DNA from: an uncultured Oscillospiraceae bacterium
GTDB lineage: Bacteria > Bacillota > Clostridia > Oscillospirales > Ruminococcaceae
Direction: 5' to 3'
Length of the DNA: 64,000 nt
NCBI GenBank assembly: GCA_934438055.1
Contig: CAKSAY010000003.1
Location: forward strand, 1-64,000
Below are positions 34,557-43,689 of the stretch, in pieces. How positions within the stretch are numbered: position 1 is the first letter of the stretch; each line of letters opens with the position of its first letter. The notes beneath the pieces were generated by a model, which searched no databases, was not told where the DNA came from, and saw only the letters and a program-made list of their open reading frames with translations. The position numbers were made by a program, and so were the translations under genes.

Positions 34557-35670
34557 GCTTGGCACCTCGTTTCTCAAGCTTTGCCGCAATGACCGGCACC
34601 ACTTTTGTTAAGGCAACAAAGAAGATGATGGTGCCAATCATGATGTTTACAATATCGGTTGGGGCACCTGTGTCAAACTGGACAGCCTGACCGCCATAGA
34701 GCAGTCCGCCAAAGAGCAGCCCGGAGAAGATACAACCTATGGGTGAGGCGCCTGCAATGAGCGCGACAGCAATGCCGTTAAATCCATTGTTTTCAAAGAC
34801 GCCCAATGTGCTAATGCTGTGCGGATAGGTTCCGCAGATGACCAGAGCAGCCCCCAGCCCGCAGATAGCGCCTGAGATGAGCATTGTCTGCACAATGCTG
34901 CGGTTGACGTTGATGCCGGCAAACTCGGCTGCATCTTTCGATAAGCCGACTGCTCGATATTCATATCCTTTTGTGGTGTGATAGAGCAGAAAAGATATTA
35001 CAATGGCAACAGCTATAGCGATAAAAATGCCGAAATTCACATCTGTTGACATAATACTGCTCAAAAATGGATGTTGTTTTAGAGCTTCCATTCCCTGATC
35101 TGACACTTTCCAGTCCGGCAACAGCATAATATAACTGTTGGGGTTCACAGGATTTGTACTTGTGCTTTCCGGCATCGAGAAAATGGACGAATTACTGATG
35201 TAGTTGCACAAATAGAGCGCTATCCAGTTGAGCATAATGCTGGTGATAACCTCATGTATGCCAAATTTGGCTTTTAAAAAGCCTGTTATGGCGCCGAATA
35301 TTGCCCCGGCAATCATGCCTGCTATGAGAACAAGCGGAATTTGAATTACAGGGGGAAAATTAAAACTCATCCCCACAATCACTGCTGCGATGGAGCCGGC
35401 AATATATTGCCCTTCTGCGCCTATGTTAAACAGTCCAGCTTTAAATGCAAAGGCGATTGCAACTCCCGTCATGATTAGGGGAACGCTTTTAATGATGACG
35501 TTGGAAATATATTTTGGACTGCCCAACATTCCATGAAACAGCGAATACATTGCCTCAAATGGATTATATCCTGCGCATGCTAAGACGATAATCGCAACAA
35601 TAAAGCCGAAAAGAATTGCCAGAATGGTTGAAGTAATCGGTTTTTTTAAAGCTTTAGCTATTGTTTGCAT
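34546..35670 (-). CDS. Nucleoside ABC transporter permease 1 (YufP/NupB type)
   Basis: A 374-residue permease with about nine helices. The N-terminal block KPITSTILAILFGFIVAIIVLACAGYNPFEAMYSLFHG, the mid block GLFNIGAEGQYIAGSIAA and the coupling segment AVGLSKDAAEFAGINVNRS are those of the first permease of Bmp/Nup importers. AGGAGGG lies 6 bases before the ATG. It overlaps the double ATPase gene by 17 bases at its start and the second permease by 11 bases at its end, so the set is tightly coupled. An extracytoplasmic loop of about 60 residues near position 170-225 is normal for this subunit. Confidence 0.9.
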   Translation of the reverse strand: MQTIAKALKKPITSTILAILFGFIVAIIVLACAGYNPFEAMYSLFHGMLGSPKYISNVIIKSVPLIMTGVAIAFAFKAGLFNIGAEGQYIAGSIAAVIVGMSFNFPPVIQIPLVLIAGMIAGAIFGAITGFLKAKFGIHEVITSIMLNWIALYLCNYISNSSIFSMPESTSTNPVNPNSYIMLLPDWKVSDQGMEALKQHPFLSSIMSTDVNFGIFIAIAVAIVISFLLYHTTKGYEYRAVGLSKDAAEFAGINVNRSIVQTMLISGAICGLGAALVICGTYPHSISTLGVFENNGFNGIAVALIAGASPIGCIFSGLLFGGLLYGGQAVQFDTGAPTDIVNIMIGTIIFFVALTKVVPVIAAKLEKRGAKHDK

Positions 35671-37195
35671 TTTTTTGCCCTCCTGCCATCAGGAGACCGA
35701 TGGTGTTTTCATCCGCCTCGTCTTGTGAGAATATGTCTACAATTTGGCCATCGTAGATGACTGCAATTGAGTCGGCAACATTGAGCACCTCATCGAGCTG
35801 CAAAGAGATGAGCAGAATGGCTTTGCCCTTATCTCTTTCTTCGATCATAGTTTGATATACATACTCAATTGCTCCGACATCCAGTCCACGTGTGGGTTGA
35901 TCCATAATCAAAAGGTCCGGATTATTTGTCACCTCTCTGGCAATGACCACCTTTTGCTGATTGCCGCCTGACAGACCGCGTATTGGCATTTGTTCGCAAT
36001 CGTTTGGACGAACATCATAACCCTCTAAAAGCTTGGAGGTATAGTTATAGATTTTTTTATCATTGAGAACCCCATGATTAGAAAACGGTTTTTTCCCAAA
36101 TTGTTCCACAACGCAATTGTATGCCACTGAATAGTCAAGGACAATGCTACGGCGATGGCGATCAGAGTGCACTGTTGAGACTTTGGAGTCAATTACATTC
36201 CGAATAGAGGTGTTTTGAATTTCTTTGCCGTTGACTTTGATGGTTCCTGATTCTGTTTTTGACAGATTGGTGATCGCCTCTAAAAGTTCCTTTTGACCAT
36301 TGCCGTCGATGCCGGCGATGCCTACAATTTCGCCCTTTCTGACTTTTAATGAAAGGTTTTTCACAGCATCGAGTTTTCGCTCATCCTTTACGGTGATGTT
36401 GTTGATTTCCAACACAACGTCGCCCGGCTTTGCAGGCTCTTTTTCTGCCTTGAAGCGCACCTGACGGCCAACCATCTTTTCTGCAAGCTCTTGCGTTGTG
36501 CAGTCGTCAACTTTCACCCTTTCGATGAATTTGCCGCGGCGAATAATCGTGCAGTCTTTGGCAGATGCCTTAATTTCTTTAAGCTTGTGGGTGATGATAA
36601 TAATCGTTTTTCCATCTTCAATGAGGTTGTGCATAATATGAATTAAATCATCGATTTCCTGAGGTGTTAGAACGGCTGTCGGCTCATCTAGAATGAGCAG
36701 TTGAGCGCCTCGATAGAGCGCTTTGAGAATCTCCACCCTTTGCTGCATGCCGACGGAAATATCTTCAATGCGCGCATCCGGCTCAACAAACAGACCGTAT
36801 TTTTTTACAATTTCTTCAACCTGTTTGCGTGCTTTTTTCATGTTTAAAAAGCCAAAACCATTTGTTACTTCGTTGCCTAGAATAATATTTTCTGCTACGG
36901 TGAAGTTATCTACAAGCATAAAATGCTGGTGCACCATACCGATTCCATATGCAATTGCATCGTTTGGGTTGTTGATAGAGACCTTTTTTCCGTTGATAAA
37001 TATCTCTCCTGAATCCCCCTGATAAAGACCATATAAGACGTTCATGAGTGTGCTCTTGCCGGCGCCGTTTTCACCTAGAATAGCATGGATTGTGCCCTTT
37101 TTTACATCGAGATTAACGTTTTCGAGTGCACAAAAGGTTCCAAACATCTTTGTTATGCCATGCATTTGTACGGCATAATCAGAACTGACCTGCAT
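35654..37195 (-). CDS. Nucleoside ABC transporter ATPase, two ABC domains (YufO/NupA type)
   Basis: A 513-residue protein with two fused ATP-binding cassettes, the form used by nucleoside and sugar importers of the RbsA-like group. Domain 1 (about 8-240) has Walker A GENGAGKSTL, signature DISVGMQQRVEILKAL and Walker B LLILDEPTAVLTPQE. Domain 2 (about 260-500) has a divergent Walker A GIDGNGQKEL, lacking the usual GKS/T, signature RGLSGGNQQKVVIARE and Walker B LLIMDQPTRGLDVGA, in which Gln replaces the catalytic Glu. So only the first site is likely to be fully active, as in other members. GGGGGG precedes the ATG. It energises the two permeases encoded next. Confidence 0.93.
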   Translation of the reverse strand: MQVSSDYAVQMHGITKMFGTFCALENVNLDVKKGTIHAILGENGAGKSTLMNVLYGLYQGDSGEIFINGKKVSINNPNDAIAYGIGMVHQHFMLVDNFTVAENIILGNEVTNGFGFLNMKKARKQVEEIVKKYGLFVEPDARIEDISVGMQQRVEILKALYRGAQLLILDEPTAVLTPQEIDDLIHIMHNLIEDGKTIIIITHKLKEIKASAKDCTIIRRGKFIERVKVDDCTTQELAEKMVGRQVRFKAEKEPAKPGDVVLEINNITVKDERKLDAVKNLSLKVRKGEIVGIAGIDGNGQKELLEAITNLSKTESGTIKVNGKEIQNTSIRNVIDSKVSTVHSDRHRRSIVLDYSVAYNCVVEQFGKKPFSNHGVLNDKKIYNYTSKLLEGYDVRPNDCEQMPIRGLSGGNQQKVVIAREVTNNPDLLIMDQPTRGLDVGAIEYVYQTMIEERDKGKAILLISLQLDEVLNVADSIAVIYDGQIVDIFSQDEADENTIGLLMAGGQKNANNS

Positions 37196-37215
37196 TCAAA
37201 GCCCCCCTTTTTGTT

Positions 37216-38256
37216 TTAAAGCTGTGTTGTTACAAAATCGTTATATTGCTGCTCGTTTGCAGGAGGCAAAATGACACCGTCCTTAATCATGCCCTCTACT
37301 GCAATCGCTTTTTCATAGGTTTGTGGATCAAGGTTTGGATTTTCCTCCGGAATGCCGACGCAGTCTTCTGCCAAACCGAATTCATAATGTTTTCCGGTGA
37401 CTTTTTCGCCGTTCATCATCTCGTTGCAGATTTCATACACGGCATTGTCTACCCGCTTAAGAGCTGAGGTGAGACAATTGTCTGGTGCGAGGTAGGACTG
37501 ATCGCTGTCAACCCCAATTGCCCATTTGTTTTGCTCCTGCGCGGCTGCAAAGAGTCCGTTTCCACATTGTCCTGCAGCGTGGAAGATAATATCGCAGCCG
37601 TTTGAATACATTTTTAGCGCAATCTGCTTTGCTTTTGCAGCGTCTGAATAACTCTCTGCATATTGCACTTGAACGTCAATTTCTTTTCCGAGCTCTTTTG
37701 CACCATAGGCAACACCAGCTTTATAACCATATTCAAATTGATCAATAACAGAGGTATGCATTCCGCCGATAAACCCGACTGCATTGCTCTGCGTTGTCAA
37801 TGCCGCAATATATCCTACAATAAAAGCAGCGTCTTGCCCGCGGAAGGTTACAGTGCAAACGTTTTCGGGAATATCATCATAGGTTGCATCAATAAGTCCA
37901 AAACTACTGTTGGGATTTAAACGCGCAATGTGTTCGACCGAGTCTGCCATGTCAAAACCAATGCCCCAAATCATATCATACCCACCATCAATGCTGCGAT
38001 CTAGATTGGTCAAGAAGTCAGAGACTTGTTTGGATTCTGTGTAGTTTACCTTTGCGCCCTTTTCGTTACGGAGCTTTTGTAGTCCGGCCCAAGCGGATTG
38101 ATTAAAAGAGCCATCGTTTACACCGCCTGTGTCGGTGACCATGGTTGTGCTAAAGACATTCGGATCATTTTCAGGCGCGAACGAACAGCCGCAAAAAGCT
38201 GTTGCAGTGAGAGCTATGGTAAGCAGCAAAGCGATAGGTTTCAAAAATTTATGCAT
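37216..38256 (-). CDS. BMP family nucleoside-binding lipoprotein
   Basis: A 346-residue substrate-binding lipoprotein of the Bmp/PnrA/Med family. The signal peptide ends in TATAFCGC, the lipobox. Family blocks are TDTGGVNDGSFNQSAWAGLQ, near the N-terminus, and GGMHTSVIDQFEYGYKAGV and HAAGQCGNGLFAAAQE in the middle. It is anchored outside and hands nucleosides to the permeases. It lies between deoD and the ATPase gene, in the order deoB, deoD, bmp, ATPase, permease, permease, deoC, pdp. AAAGGTG lies before the ATG at 8 bases; upstream in-frame codons were not used because the signal peptide begins at this Met. Confidence 0.92.
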   Translation of the reverse strand: MHKFLKPIALLLTIALTATAFCGCSFAPENDPNVFSTTMVTDTGGVNDGSFNQSAWAGLQKLRNEKGAKVNYTESKQVSDFLTNLDRSIDGGYDMIWGIGFDMADSVEHIARLNPNSSFGLIDATYDDIPENVCTVTFRGQDAAFIVGYIAALTTQSNAVGFIGGMHTSVIDQFEYGYKAGVAYGAKELGKEIDVQVQYAESYSDAAKAKQIALKMYSNGCDIIFHAAGQCGNGLFAAAQEQNKWAIGVDSDQSYLAPDNCLTSALKRVDNAVYEICNEMMNGEKVTGKHYEFGLAEDCVGIPEENPNLDPQTYEKAIAVEGMIKDGVILPPANEQQYNDFVTTQL

Positions 38257-38296
38257 GTTTGTGCACCTTTCTTTCTTAATCATCAATTCAATTGGT

Positions 38297-39013
38297 TTAT
38301 TCAGCAACCTCCAACGCGATTTTCATCATCTCATGAAAACTTTCCTGGCGTTCCATTGCCGATAGCGAAAGGCCTTTATAGATGTGATCAGAAATGGTTA
38401 GTATACAGAGCGCTTTTTTAGAGGCTCTCGCCGCCTCCATATAAAGCGCGGCAGATTCCATTTCCAGAGCAATGATTCCCATATCGCGCCAGCGGTCGGA
38501 GACGGTGGGATCTTCGTGATAGAAAATGTCTTCTGACAAAACGTTTCCCACAACCGGTGCAATACCCATTTGTTCTGCAACGTCAACAGCCTTCTTGAGC
38601 AGAGAATAAGTAGCTGTAGGTGCGTAGGTTCCGGGTAGATTATATTTCGCAGCGTAATTTGAATCTGTAGAAGCACCCATGGCGATAACAATATCTTTTA
38701 CATTGACGTCGTCGCGCAGACTGCCGGCCGATCCGATTCGTATAATGCTTTGAACATCATAAAAATTAAACAATTCATGGGAGTAGATGCCCATAGAGGG
38801 CATTCCCATGCCGCTTCCCATCACAGAAATCCTTTTGCCTTTATAGGTTCCCGTGAAGCCTAACATATTGCGCACTGTTGTGAAACAGACGGCATTTTCC
38901 AGAAAGGTCTCTGCGATGAGCTTTGCACGGAGCGGATCGCCCGGCATGAGAACGGTTTTTGCAATCTCCTCTTTTTTTGTTGCACCAATATGTGGAGTTG
39001 GTATATTTGACAT
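38297..39013 (-). CDS. deoD: Purine-nucleoside phosphorylase, trimeric/hexameric DeoD type
   Basis: A 238-residue PNP of the DeoD (hexameric) class, which splits purine (deoxy)nucleosides with phosphate. It starts SNIPTPHIGATKKEEIAKTVLMPGDPLRAK and has the phosphate site GSGMGMPSMGIYSHEL, IIRIGSAGSL, and the base/ribose site EMESAALYMEA followed by TISDHIYKG (Asp of the catalytic pair). The length is normal. AAGGAGGG precedes the ATG by 6 bases. It is the second gene of the operon, 14 bases after deoB. Confidence 0.95.
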   Translation of the reverse strand: MSNIPTPHIGATKKEEIAKTVLMPGDPLRAKLIAETFLENAVCFTTVRNMLGFTGTYKGKRISVMGSGMGMPSMGIYSHELFNFYDVQSIIRIGSAGSLRDDVNVKDIVIAMGASTDSNYAAKYNLPGTYAPTATYSLLKKAVDVAEQMGIAPVVGNVLSEDIFYHEDPTVSDRWRDMGIIALEMESAALYMEAARASKKALCILTISDHIYKGLSLSAMERQESFHEMMKIALEVAE

Positions 39014-39027
39014 AGTAAGCCCTCCTT

Positions 39028-40194
39028 TTATTTTAAAATGTTTTTCAAAAATGAGCTTCCGGCCGTTTCGCCCGGTTGGACGGAAAACGCGTCGAGAATC
39101 GTTGCACAAATGTCTGCAAAGGTTTTTCTGGTTCCTAAATTCACCGGTTTAATTTGTTCTCCTGTGATAACTAAGGGGGTGTATTCCCTGGAATGATCCG
39201 TGGAGGGGGTGAGTGGGTCGCAACCGTGATCAGCGGTGATGAGCAGCATATCGTCTTCTTGCAGTCCCGCCATAATTTCAGGGAGCTTTTTGTCAAAGTA
39301 GCTCAACGCTTTTGCATACCCCTCTACGTCATTGCGGTGGCCATAGAGCATGTCAAAGTCTACCAGATTAACAAAACACAGGCCGGTGAAATCCTCTTTT
39401 GTGAGGGCAATGGTTTTTTCAATTCCGTCAGGGTTCCCGGTGGTTCTTGTGAAACGGCCAATGCCGGAGCCTGCAAAGATGTCATTGATTTTTCCAACAG
39501 CGATGACGTCCTTGCCTGCATCGAGCAGAAGGTTGAGCATGGTTTTTTTAGGAGGTTTAAGCGAAAAATCGTGACGATTGGTGGTGCGCTCATAGTTAGG
39601 AAATTCTCCTACAAATGGACGCGCAATCACACGACCGACACCGTGCTCTCCTACCAGTATTTCCCTGGCGATTTCGCAGTAGCGATAAAGCTCGTTAATC
39701 GGCACAACTTCCTCATGCGCTGCAATTTGAAATACGCTATCCGCTGAAGTGTAGACAATTAAATCGCCGGTTTGCACATGCTCTTTTCCATAGTCTTTGA
39801 TAACGGCGGTTCCGGAATAGGGTCGGTTGCATAAAACGCCCCGGCCTGTTTTTGCAGAGAATTCCTCCAACACATCTTTTGGGAAGCCATCAGGATAGGT
39901 TGGCAGGGGATTATCTGAGATGATGCCGGCAATTTCCCAGTGACCAATGGTTGTGTCTTTTCCGCGGGAGCGTTCTGCCATTCGAGCAATGGCGCCGGTG
40001 GGATGGTCGCTCTTTTCACGACAGGTTACGCCGTCAATGTTGAACAACCCCAGCTTTTGTATGTTGGGCATGAAAAACTCCTTGCTTGTGGCAGCAGCGG
40101 CAATGGTGTTGCTGCCCGTGTCTTGATAATCTGCGGCGTCGGGCAGTTCACCGATTCCAAAACTGTCTAACACAATTAAAAATACTCGTTTCAT
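39028..40194 (-). CDS. deoB: Phosphopentomutase
   Basis: A 388-residue metal-dependent mutase of the alkaline phosphatase superfamily. It turns (deoxy)ribose-1-phosphate into the 5-phosphate. Metal and active-site blocks are VLDSFGIGELPDAADYQDTGSNT, KGKDTTIGHWEIAG-like RGKDTTIGHWEIAGI, NLVDFDMLYGHRNDVEGYA and ITADHGCDPLTPSTDHSREYTPL. Length and order are typical. AAGGAGG lies 6 bases before the ATG. It is the first gene of the eight-gene nucleoside operon. The promoter lies about 260 bases upstream (40463-40491), so the operon carries a long leader, in which no known riboswitch was recognised. Confidence 0.96.
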   Translation of the reverse strand: MKRVFLIVLDSFGIGELPDAADYQDTGSNTIAAAATSKEFFMPNIQKLGLFNIDGVTCREKSDHPTGAIARMAERSRGKDTTIGHWEIAGIISDNPLPTYPDGFPKDVLEEFSAKTGRGVLCNRPYSGTAVIKDYGKEHVQTGDLIVYTSADSVFQIAAHEEVVPINELYRYCEIAREILVGEHGVGRVIARPFVGEFPNYERTTNRHDFSLKPPKKTMLNLLLDAGKDVIAVGKINDIFAGSGIGRFTRTTGNPDGIEKTIALTKEDFTGLCFVNLVDFDMLYGHRNDVEGYAKALSYFDKKLPEIMAGLQEDDMLLITADHGCDPLTPSTDHSREYTPLVITGEQIKPVNLGTRKTFADICATILDAFSVQPGETAGSSFLKNILK

Positions 40195-40456
40195 TCCATT
40201 CCTCCTTATAATACCTGTGTGAAAATATAACCAATTGATTTAGGCGTGCTATTGTTGTTAACGATTTTTCATAATTTATGCCAGAAGGGTTTTCAAGCAA
40301 AACGAAAGGCATGGACTCTTAGATTTATCGTCTCTTAGAGATGTCTCGTTATGAAGCAGAGTTTTTGCTTTTGGCTTGAAAGCAATAATCAAAAAGATCG
40401 AAAATTTTAGAAGATTGTTAGATAAAATAGAATAGCGGCATACAGAGACGTCTGTT
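40195..40456 (-). other. Leader of the nucleoside operon
   Basis: About 260 transcribed bases between the promoter and deoB. It holds short direct repeats (GTCTC/TCTTAGAG around 40316-40348) but no clear terminator or riboswitch. A plus-strand frame further out, at 40643-40927, runs over the tkt terminator and has no ribosome site. I see no gene in 40195-40817. Confidence 0.4.
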
Positions 40457-40462
40457 CTTAAT

Positions 40463-40491
40463 ATTATAAACAATTTCCATTGAAAAGTAAA
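40463..40491 (-). promoter_or_regulatory. Promoter of the nucleoside catabolic operon
   Basis: On minus TTTACT, 17 bases, TATAAT. The -35 is the same as that of the transaldolase operon promoter at 43384-43412. Confidence 0.65.
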
Positions 40492-40763
40492 TAGATAAAT
40501 TTATAAAATAATGTTTTTTTTGTATAAAATATCAAACAAAATTCTGCGTCTTTTTCTGTACAAAACCTCCATATTATTTTTAGTTTGAAATCATTGAACG
40601 AAGAAAGTATGGATATTTTTAAATATTATATCGAATTTTGTTTTGACTGACAGTGTGTTGTGCAATGAAATGAGGTGTCTCCGCATTATTAATATGAACG
40701 ACAATTATTATCTGTATTTTCAAAATGGATCATGTGTTTTAGCGGTTATTTTTAATAGAAAAA

Positions 40764-40791
40764 ATAGGCGTTGCATGACTGCGACGCCTAT
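40764..40791 (-). terminator. Terminator of the transaldolase/transketolase operon
   Basis: Stem ATAGGCGTTGC/GCGACGCCTAT (one wobble pair) with a 6-base loop, followed on minus by a T run. It lies 27 bases after the last stop codon. Confidence 0.85.
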
Positions 40792-40817
40792 TGTGCTTGA
40801 TAGGAAGTTGTACGAAT

Positions 40818-41765
40818 CTATTTTTTCGCTAAGCCCTGTTTTGCTTTTTCTGCAATGGCAGAGGCGGTTAGACCATATCTTTCCAGCAGTTCTGTTGCCG
40901 GGCCGGACATGCCAAATTGATCGTTGACCCCAACGCGACAGACAGGAGTGGGACACTCCTCTGCCAGTAGCTCTGCAACTGCACTGCCAAGGCCACCGAT
41001 AATGTTGTGTTCTTCAGCGGTGACGATGAGTTTGGTGTTTTGTGCCGCTTGAATTAACAATTCTTTGTCCAGAGGCTTGATGGTGTGGATGTTGATAACG
41101 CCGGCATGAATGCCTTCGGTTGCGAGCTGTTCGGCTGCTTGCAGCGCTTCATAGACCATTAAACCCGTAGCCACAATGGTCAGGTCGGTTCCCTCTTTGA
41201 GGGTAATTCCTTTTCCAATTGAAAAAGAATAACTTTCTTCATGATTAAAAACAGGCGTTGCCAAACGTCCAAAGCGGAGATACACAGGACCGTCATGCAG
41301 AATTGCCGCTTCCACTGCCGCCCGTGCTTCCACATCATCGGCCGGACTAATCACAGTCATACCGGGGATCGAGCGCATCAGTGCAATATCCTCATTGCAT
41401 TGATGCGTTGCGCCGTCTTCTCCAACGGAGATGCCGGCGTGTGTTGCACCGATTTTCACCGGGAGATGAGGATATCCAATCGAGTTTCTGATTTGTTCAA
41501 ACGCGCGTCCGGCGGCAAACATAGCAAAACTGCTGGCAAAGGGAATCATTCCGGCAGCTGCCAAACCGGCTGCCACGCCTATCATGTTTGACTCGGCGAT
41601 GCCGCAGTCTACAAAGCGTTCGGGAAACGCCTTTTTAAAAAGGCCCGTTTTCGTCGCTGCCGCTAAGTCAGCATCTAAAACAACCAGTTTAGGATATTTT
41701 TCTCCTAATGCAACCAATGCTTCTCCATAGCTTTCTCTGGTTGGTTTCTTTTTCAACTCACTCAT
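40818..41765 (-). CDS. Transketolase, C-terminal subunit
   Basis: A 315-residue half of a split transketolase. It contains the pyrimidine-binding and C-terminal transketolase domains: VLDADLAAATKTGLF, CGIAESNMIGVAAGLAAAGMIPFASSF (Glu that activates thiamin diphosphate), GISVGEDGATHQCNEDIALMRSIPGMTVISPAD and the end domain from about 190. The partner N-terminal subunit is encoded 12 bases upstream. Together they move two-carbon units between pentose, erythrose and hexose phosphates. The operon (transaldolase, N half, C half) complements the adjacent nucleoside operon, which yields ribose-5-phosphate. Confidence 0.93.
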   Translation of the reverse strand: MSELKKKPTRESYGEALVALGEKYPKLVVLDADLAAATKTGLFKKAFPERFVDCGIAESNMIGVAAGLAAAGMIPFASSFAMFAAGRAFEQIRNSIGYPHLPVKIGATHAGISVGEDGATHQCNEDIALMRSIPGMTVISPADDVEARAAVEAAILHDGPVYLRFGRLATPVFNHEESYSFSIGKGITLKEGTDLTIVATGLMVYEALQAAEQLATEGIHAGVINIHTIKPLDKELLIQAAQNTKLIVTAEEHNIIGGLGSAVAELLAEECPTPVCRVGVNDQFGMSGPATELLERYGLTASAIAEKAKQGLAKK

Positions 41766-41777
41766 TTTATCTCCCTC

Positions 41778-42617
41778 CTAAGAAAGCTCGTTTTTGATTT
41801 TGGTTAATTCTGCAATCGCCAGTTCATATTCTTCTTTATTTGGCGCTGCTCCATGCCATTTTACTTGATTTTCCATAAAGGACACATTTTTTCCTTTTAC
41901 TGTTTTTGCAATGATTGCAGTTGGCTGCCCTTTGATGTTTAGCGCTTTGTCAAACGCGGCTTCTATTTGGTCAAAATTATGGCCGTCTATGCAAATTACA
42001 TGGAAACCAAAGGCTTTAAACTTTTCGTCAATCGGGTAGGGTGAGCAGACGTCAGTAATGGGACCGTCAATCTGCAAATTATTATTGTCAACCACAATGC
42101 AAAGATTGTCAAGCTTTTGATGGGCGGCAAACATAGCGGCCTCCCAAACCTGCCCTTCTTGAATTTCTCCGTCTCCCAGGATGGCATACACATGATAGGG
42201 TAGATTTTGAATTTTGCCGGATTTGGCCATTCCGCAGGCCGCTGAAATCCCTTGTCCTAATGAACCGGTCGTCATGTCTACCCCGGCAATGTGTTTCATG
42301 TCAGGGTGCCCTTGCAGAAGAGCACCTGTGTGACGGAGCTTGTTCCACTCCTCTGTTGAAAAGAATCCCCGCAAGGCCAAAGCGGCATATAATGCCGGTG
42401 CACAATGGCCTTTAGAGAGCACCAGCCTGTCCCGATTTTCCCACTTTGGTTCTTGTGGACGGATGTTCATCTTCTCAAAATAGAGATAGGTCATGATGTC
42501 TGCGATGGAGAGAGAACCGCCCGGGTGCCCTGAATGGGCATTGTAGACCTCTTGAATGATTCCCATACGCAAATCACAGGCTGTTTTACACAAATCGATT
42601 TTTTTTGCCGCGTCCAA
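41778..42617 (-). CDS. Transketolase, N-terminal subunit
   Basis: A 279-residue half carrying the thiamin diphosphate pyrophosphate-binding domain: EVYNAHSGHPGGSLSIADIMTYLYF, DRLVLSKGHCAPALYAAL, MTTGSLGQGISAACGMA and the GDG...NN motif ILGDGEIQEGQVWEAAMFAAHQKLDNLCIVVDNNNLQIDG. It needs the C-terminal subunit encoded next. The start is uncertain: GTG at 42629 overlaps the AGAAAGGTGG ribosome site, so TTG at 42617, 8 bases after it, is preferred. It lies 24 bases after the transaldolase gene. Confidence 0.92.
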   Translation of the reverse strand: MDAAKKIDLCKTACDLRMGIIQEVYNAHSGHPGGSLSIADIMTYLYFEKMNIRPQEPKWENRDRLVLSKGHCAPALYAALALRGFFSTEEWNKLRHTGALLQGHPDMKHIAGVDMTTGSLGQGISAACGMAKSGKIQNLPYHVYAILGDGEIQEGQVWEAAMFAAHQKLDNLCIVVDNNNLQIDGPITDVCSPYPIDEKFKAFGFHVICIDGHNFDQIEAAFDKALNIKGQPTAIIAKTVKGKNVSFMENQVKWHGAAPNKEEYELAIAELTKIKNELS

Positions 42618-42641
42618 ATTTACAACCACCTTTCTGTTCTT

Positions 42642-43295
42642 TTATTCTCCAAAAACGGCTTGATAATCCGCTTTGAATTTTTCGATACCCTGTGTGGTGA
42701 GCGGGTGGGAAAGCATTTGCTCAATGACCTTGTAGGGCACGGTTGCGATGTCTGCTCCGGCGAGGGCACAATCGGTCACGTGAATGGGATTGCGCACGCT
42801 CGCCGCAATGATTTCAGTTTGCAGATTGTGAATCTGAAAAATTTCTGCAATGGTTTGAATGAGTGCCACCCCTACAGTGGAGATGTCGTCTAAACGGCCT
42901 AAAAAAGGCGAGACAAACGATGCACCTGCTCGCGCGGCCAAAAGCGCTTGGTTTGCCGTGAAAATTAACGTCACATTGGTTTTGATTCCTTCACCGGAGA
43001 GTTGCTTGACCGCTTTTAGACCCTCGCCGGTCATTGGAATTTTTACAACCATATTGCGATGAATTTTTGCAATCTCTCTCCCCTCTGCAATCATCTCCGA
43101 TGCGTCAACCGTGCTGGCTTTGACTTCGCCACTTATGGGTCCGTCTACAATCGAGGCGATTTGCGCGACCACCTCATGAAAATTTCTTCCCTCTTTGGCG
43201 ATCAGGGAGGGATTGGTGGTTACGCCGCAGATAACACCCATATCGTTCGCTTTTACGATTTCATCAATATTGGCAGTATCAATAAAAAGCTTCAT
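42642..43295 (-). CDS. Transaldolase (TalC/fructose-6-phosphate-aldolase-like short type)
   Basis: A 217-residue short transaldolase. [27 protein letters not shown] and the Schiff-base lysine in [15 protein letters not shown] (Lys85) define the family; [31 protein letters not shown] follows. Short forms include both true transaldolases and fructose-6-phosphate aldolases; with transketolase genes downstream, transaldolase in the pentose phosphate route is likely. AAAGGAG lies 6 bases before the ATG. Its promoter (43384-43412) and a 35-bp palindrome upstream suggest specific control. Confidence 0.92.
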   Translation of the reverse strand: MKLFIDTANIDEIVKANDMGVICGVTTNPSLIAKEGRNFHEVVAQIASIVDGPISGEVKASTVDASEMIAEGREIAKIHRNMVVKIPMTGEGLKAVKQLSGEGIKTNVTLIFTANQALLAARAGASFVSPFLGRLDDISTVGVALIQTIAEIFQIHNLQTEIIAASVRNPIHVTDCALAGADIATVPYKVIEQMLSHPLTTQGIEKFKADYQAVFGE

Positions 43296-43383
43296 ATTAC
43301 TACTCCTTTAAAAACACAGATTGATAGAACAGACTGAAACTATCTGCCACATTGCATTGTGACATGCGATAGACTTTGTGTAT

Positions 43384-43412
43384 ATTGTATCAAAAAACGG
43401 AAGGAAAGTAAA
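43384..43412 (-). promoter_or_regulatory. Promoter of the transaldolase/transketolase operon
   Basis: On minus TTTACT, 17 bases, TACAAT, about 90 bases before the transaldolase start. Confidence 0.65.
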
Positions 43413-43443
43413 TCCTTTTTTGTAATTATTCTGTAAAAGCACA

Positions 43444-43478
43444 TTTCCTACTTTATACTAATAGTATAAAGTAGGAAA
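43444..43478. promoter_or_regulatory. 35-bp palindrome with TTATACT-N3-AGTATAA core, copy 2
   Basis: Perfect 16-bp arms (43444-43459 and 43463-43478) around AAT, 32 bases upstream of the transaldolase promoter. The 17-bp core (43453-43469) has the same arms as the palindrome at 28345-28363. Toward the glycosylase gene there are further AGTATA half-sites near 43525, 43553 and 43636, and a TTGTATAA near 43665. No T run follows, so this reads as a binding site for a dimeric regulator rather than a terminator. The stretch 43413-43689 is very AT-rich and has no gene. Confidence 0.55.
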
Positions 43479-43689
43479 ATTGTTTTGAATACAACCTGAT
43501 TTTGATAAAAAAATATAAAAAACAGTATAAAAAATCCATATATAATACAAATAGTATAAAATATTAAAAGGTGTGATTTTTTATTGGGAGTTTTGTGTAG
43601 TCATTTGGTTGTGTCAGTATCACGGAAAATACAAATAGTATATGAATAAATATATAAACAAATTGTATAAATCAACATCTCCTGTGCCA

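Noticed and set aside
40643..40927. 94-codon plus-strand frame before the transketolase genes
   Set aside because: It runs across the tkt terminator and into the tkt gene on the other strand.
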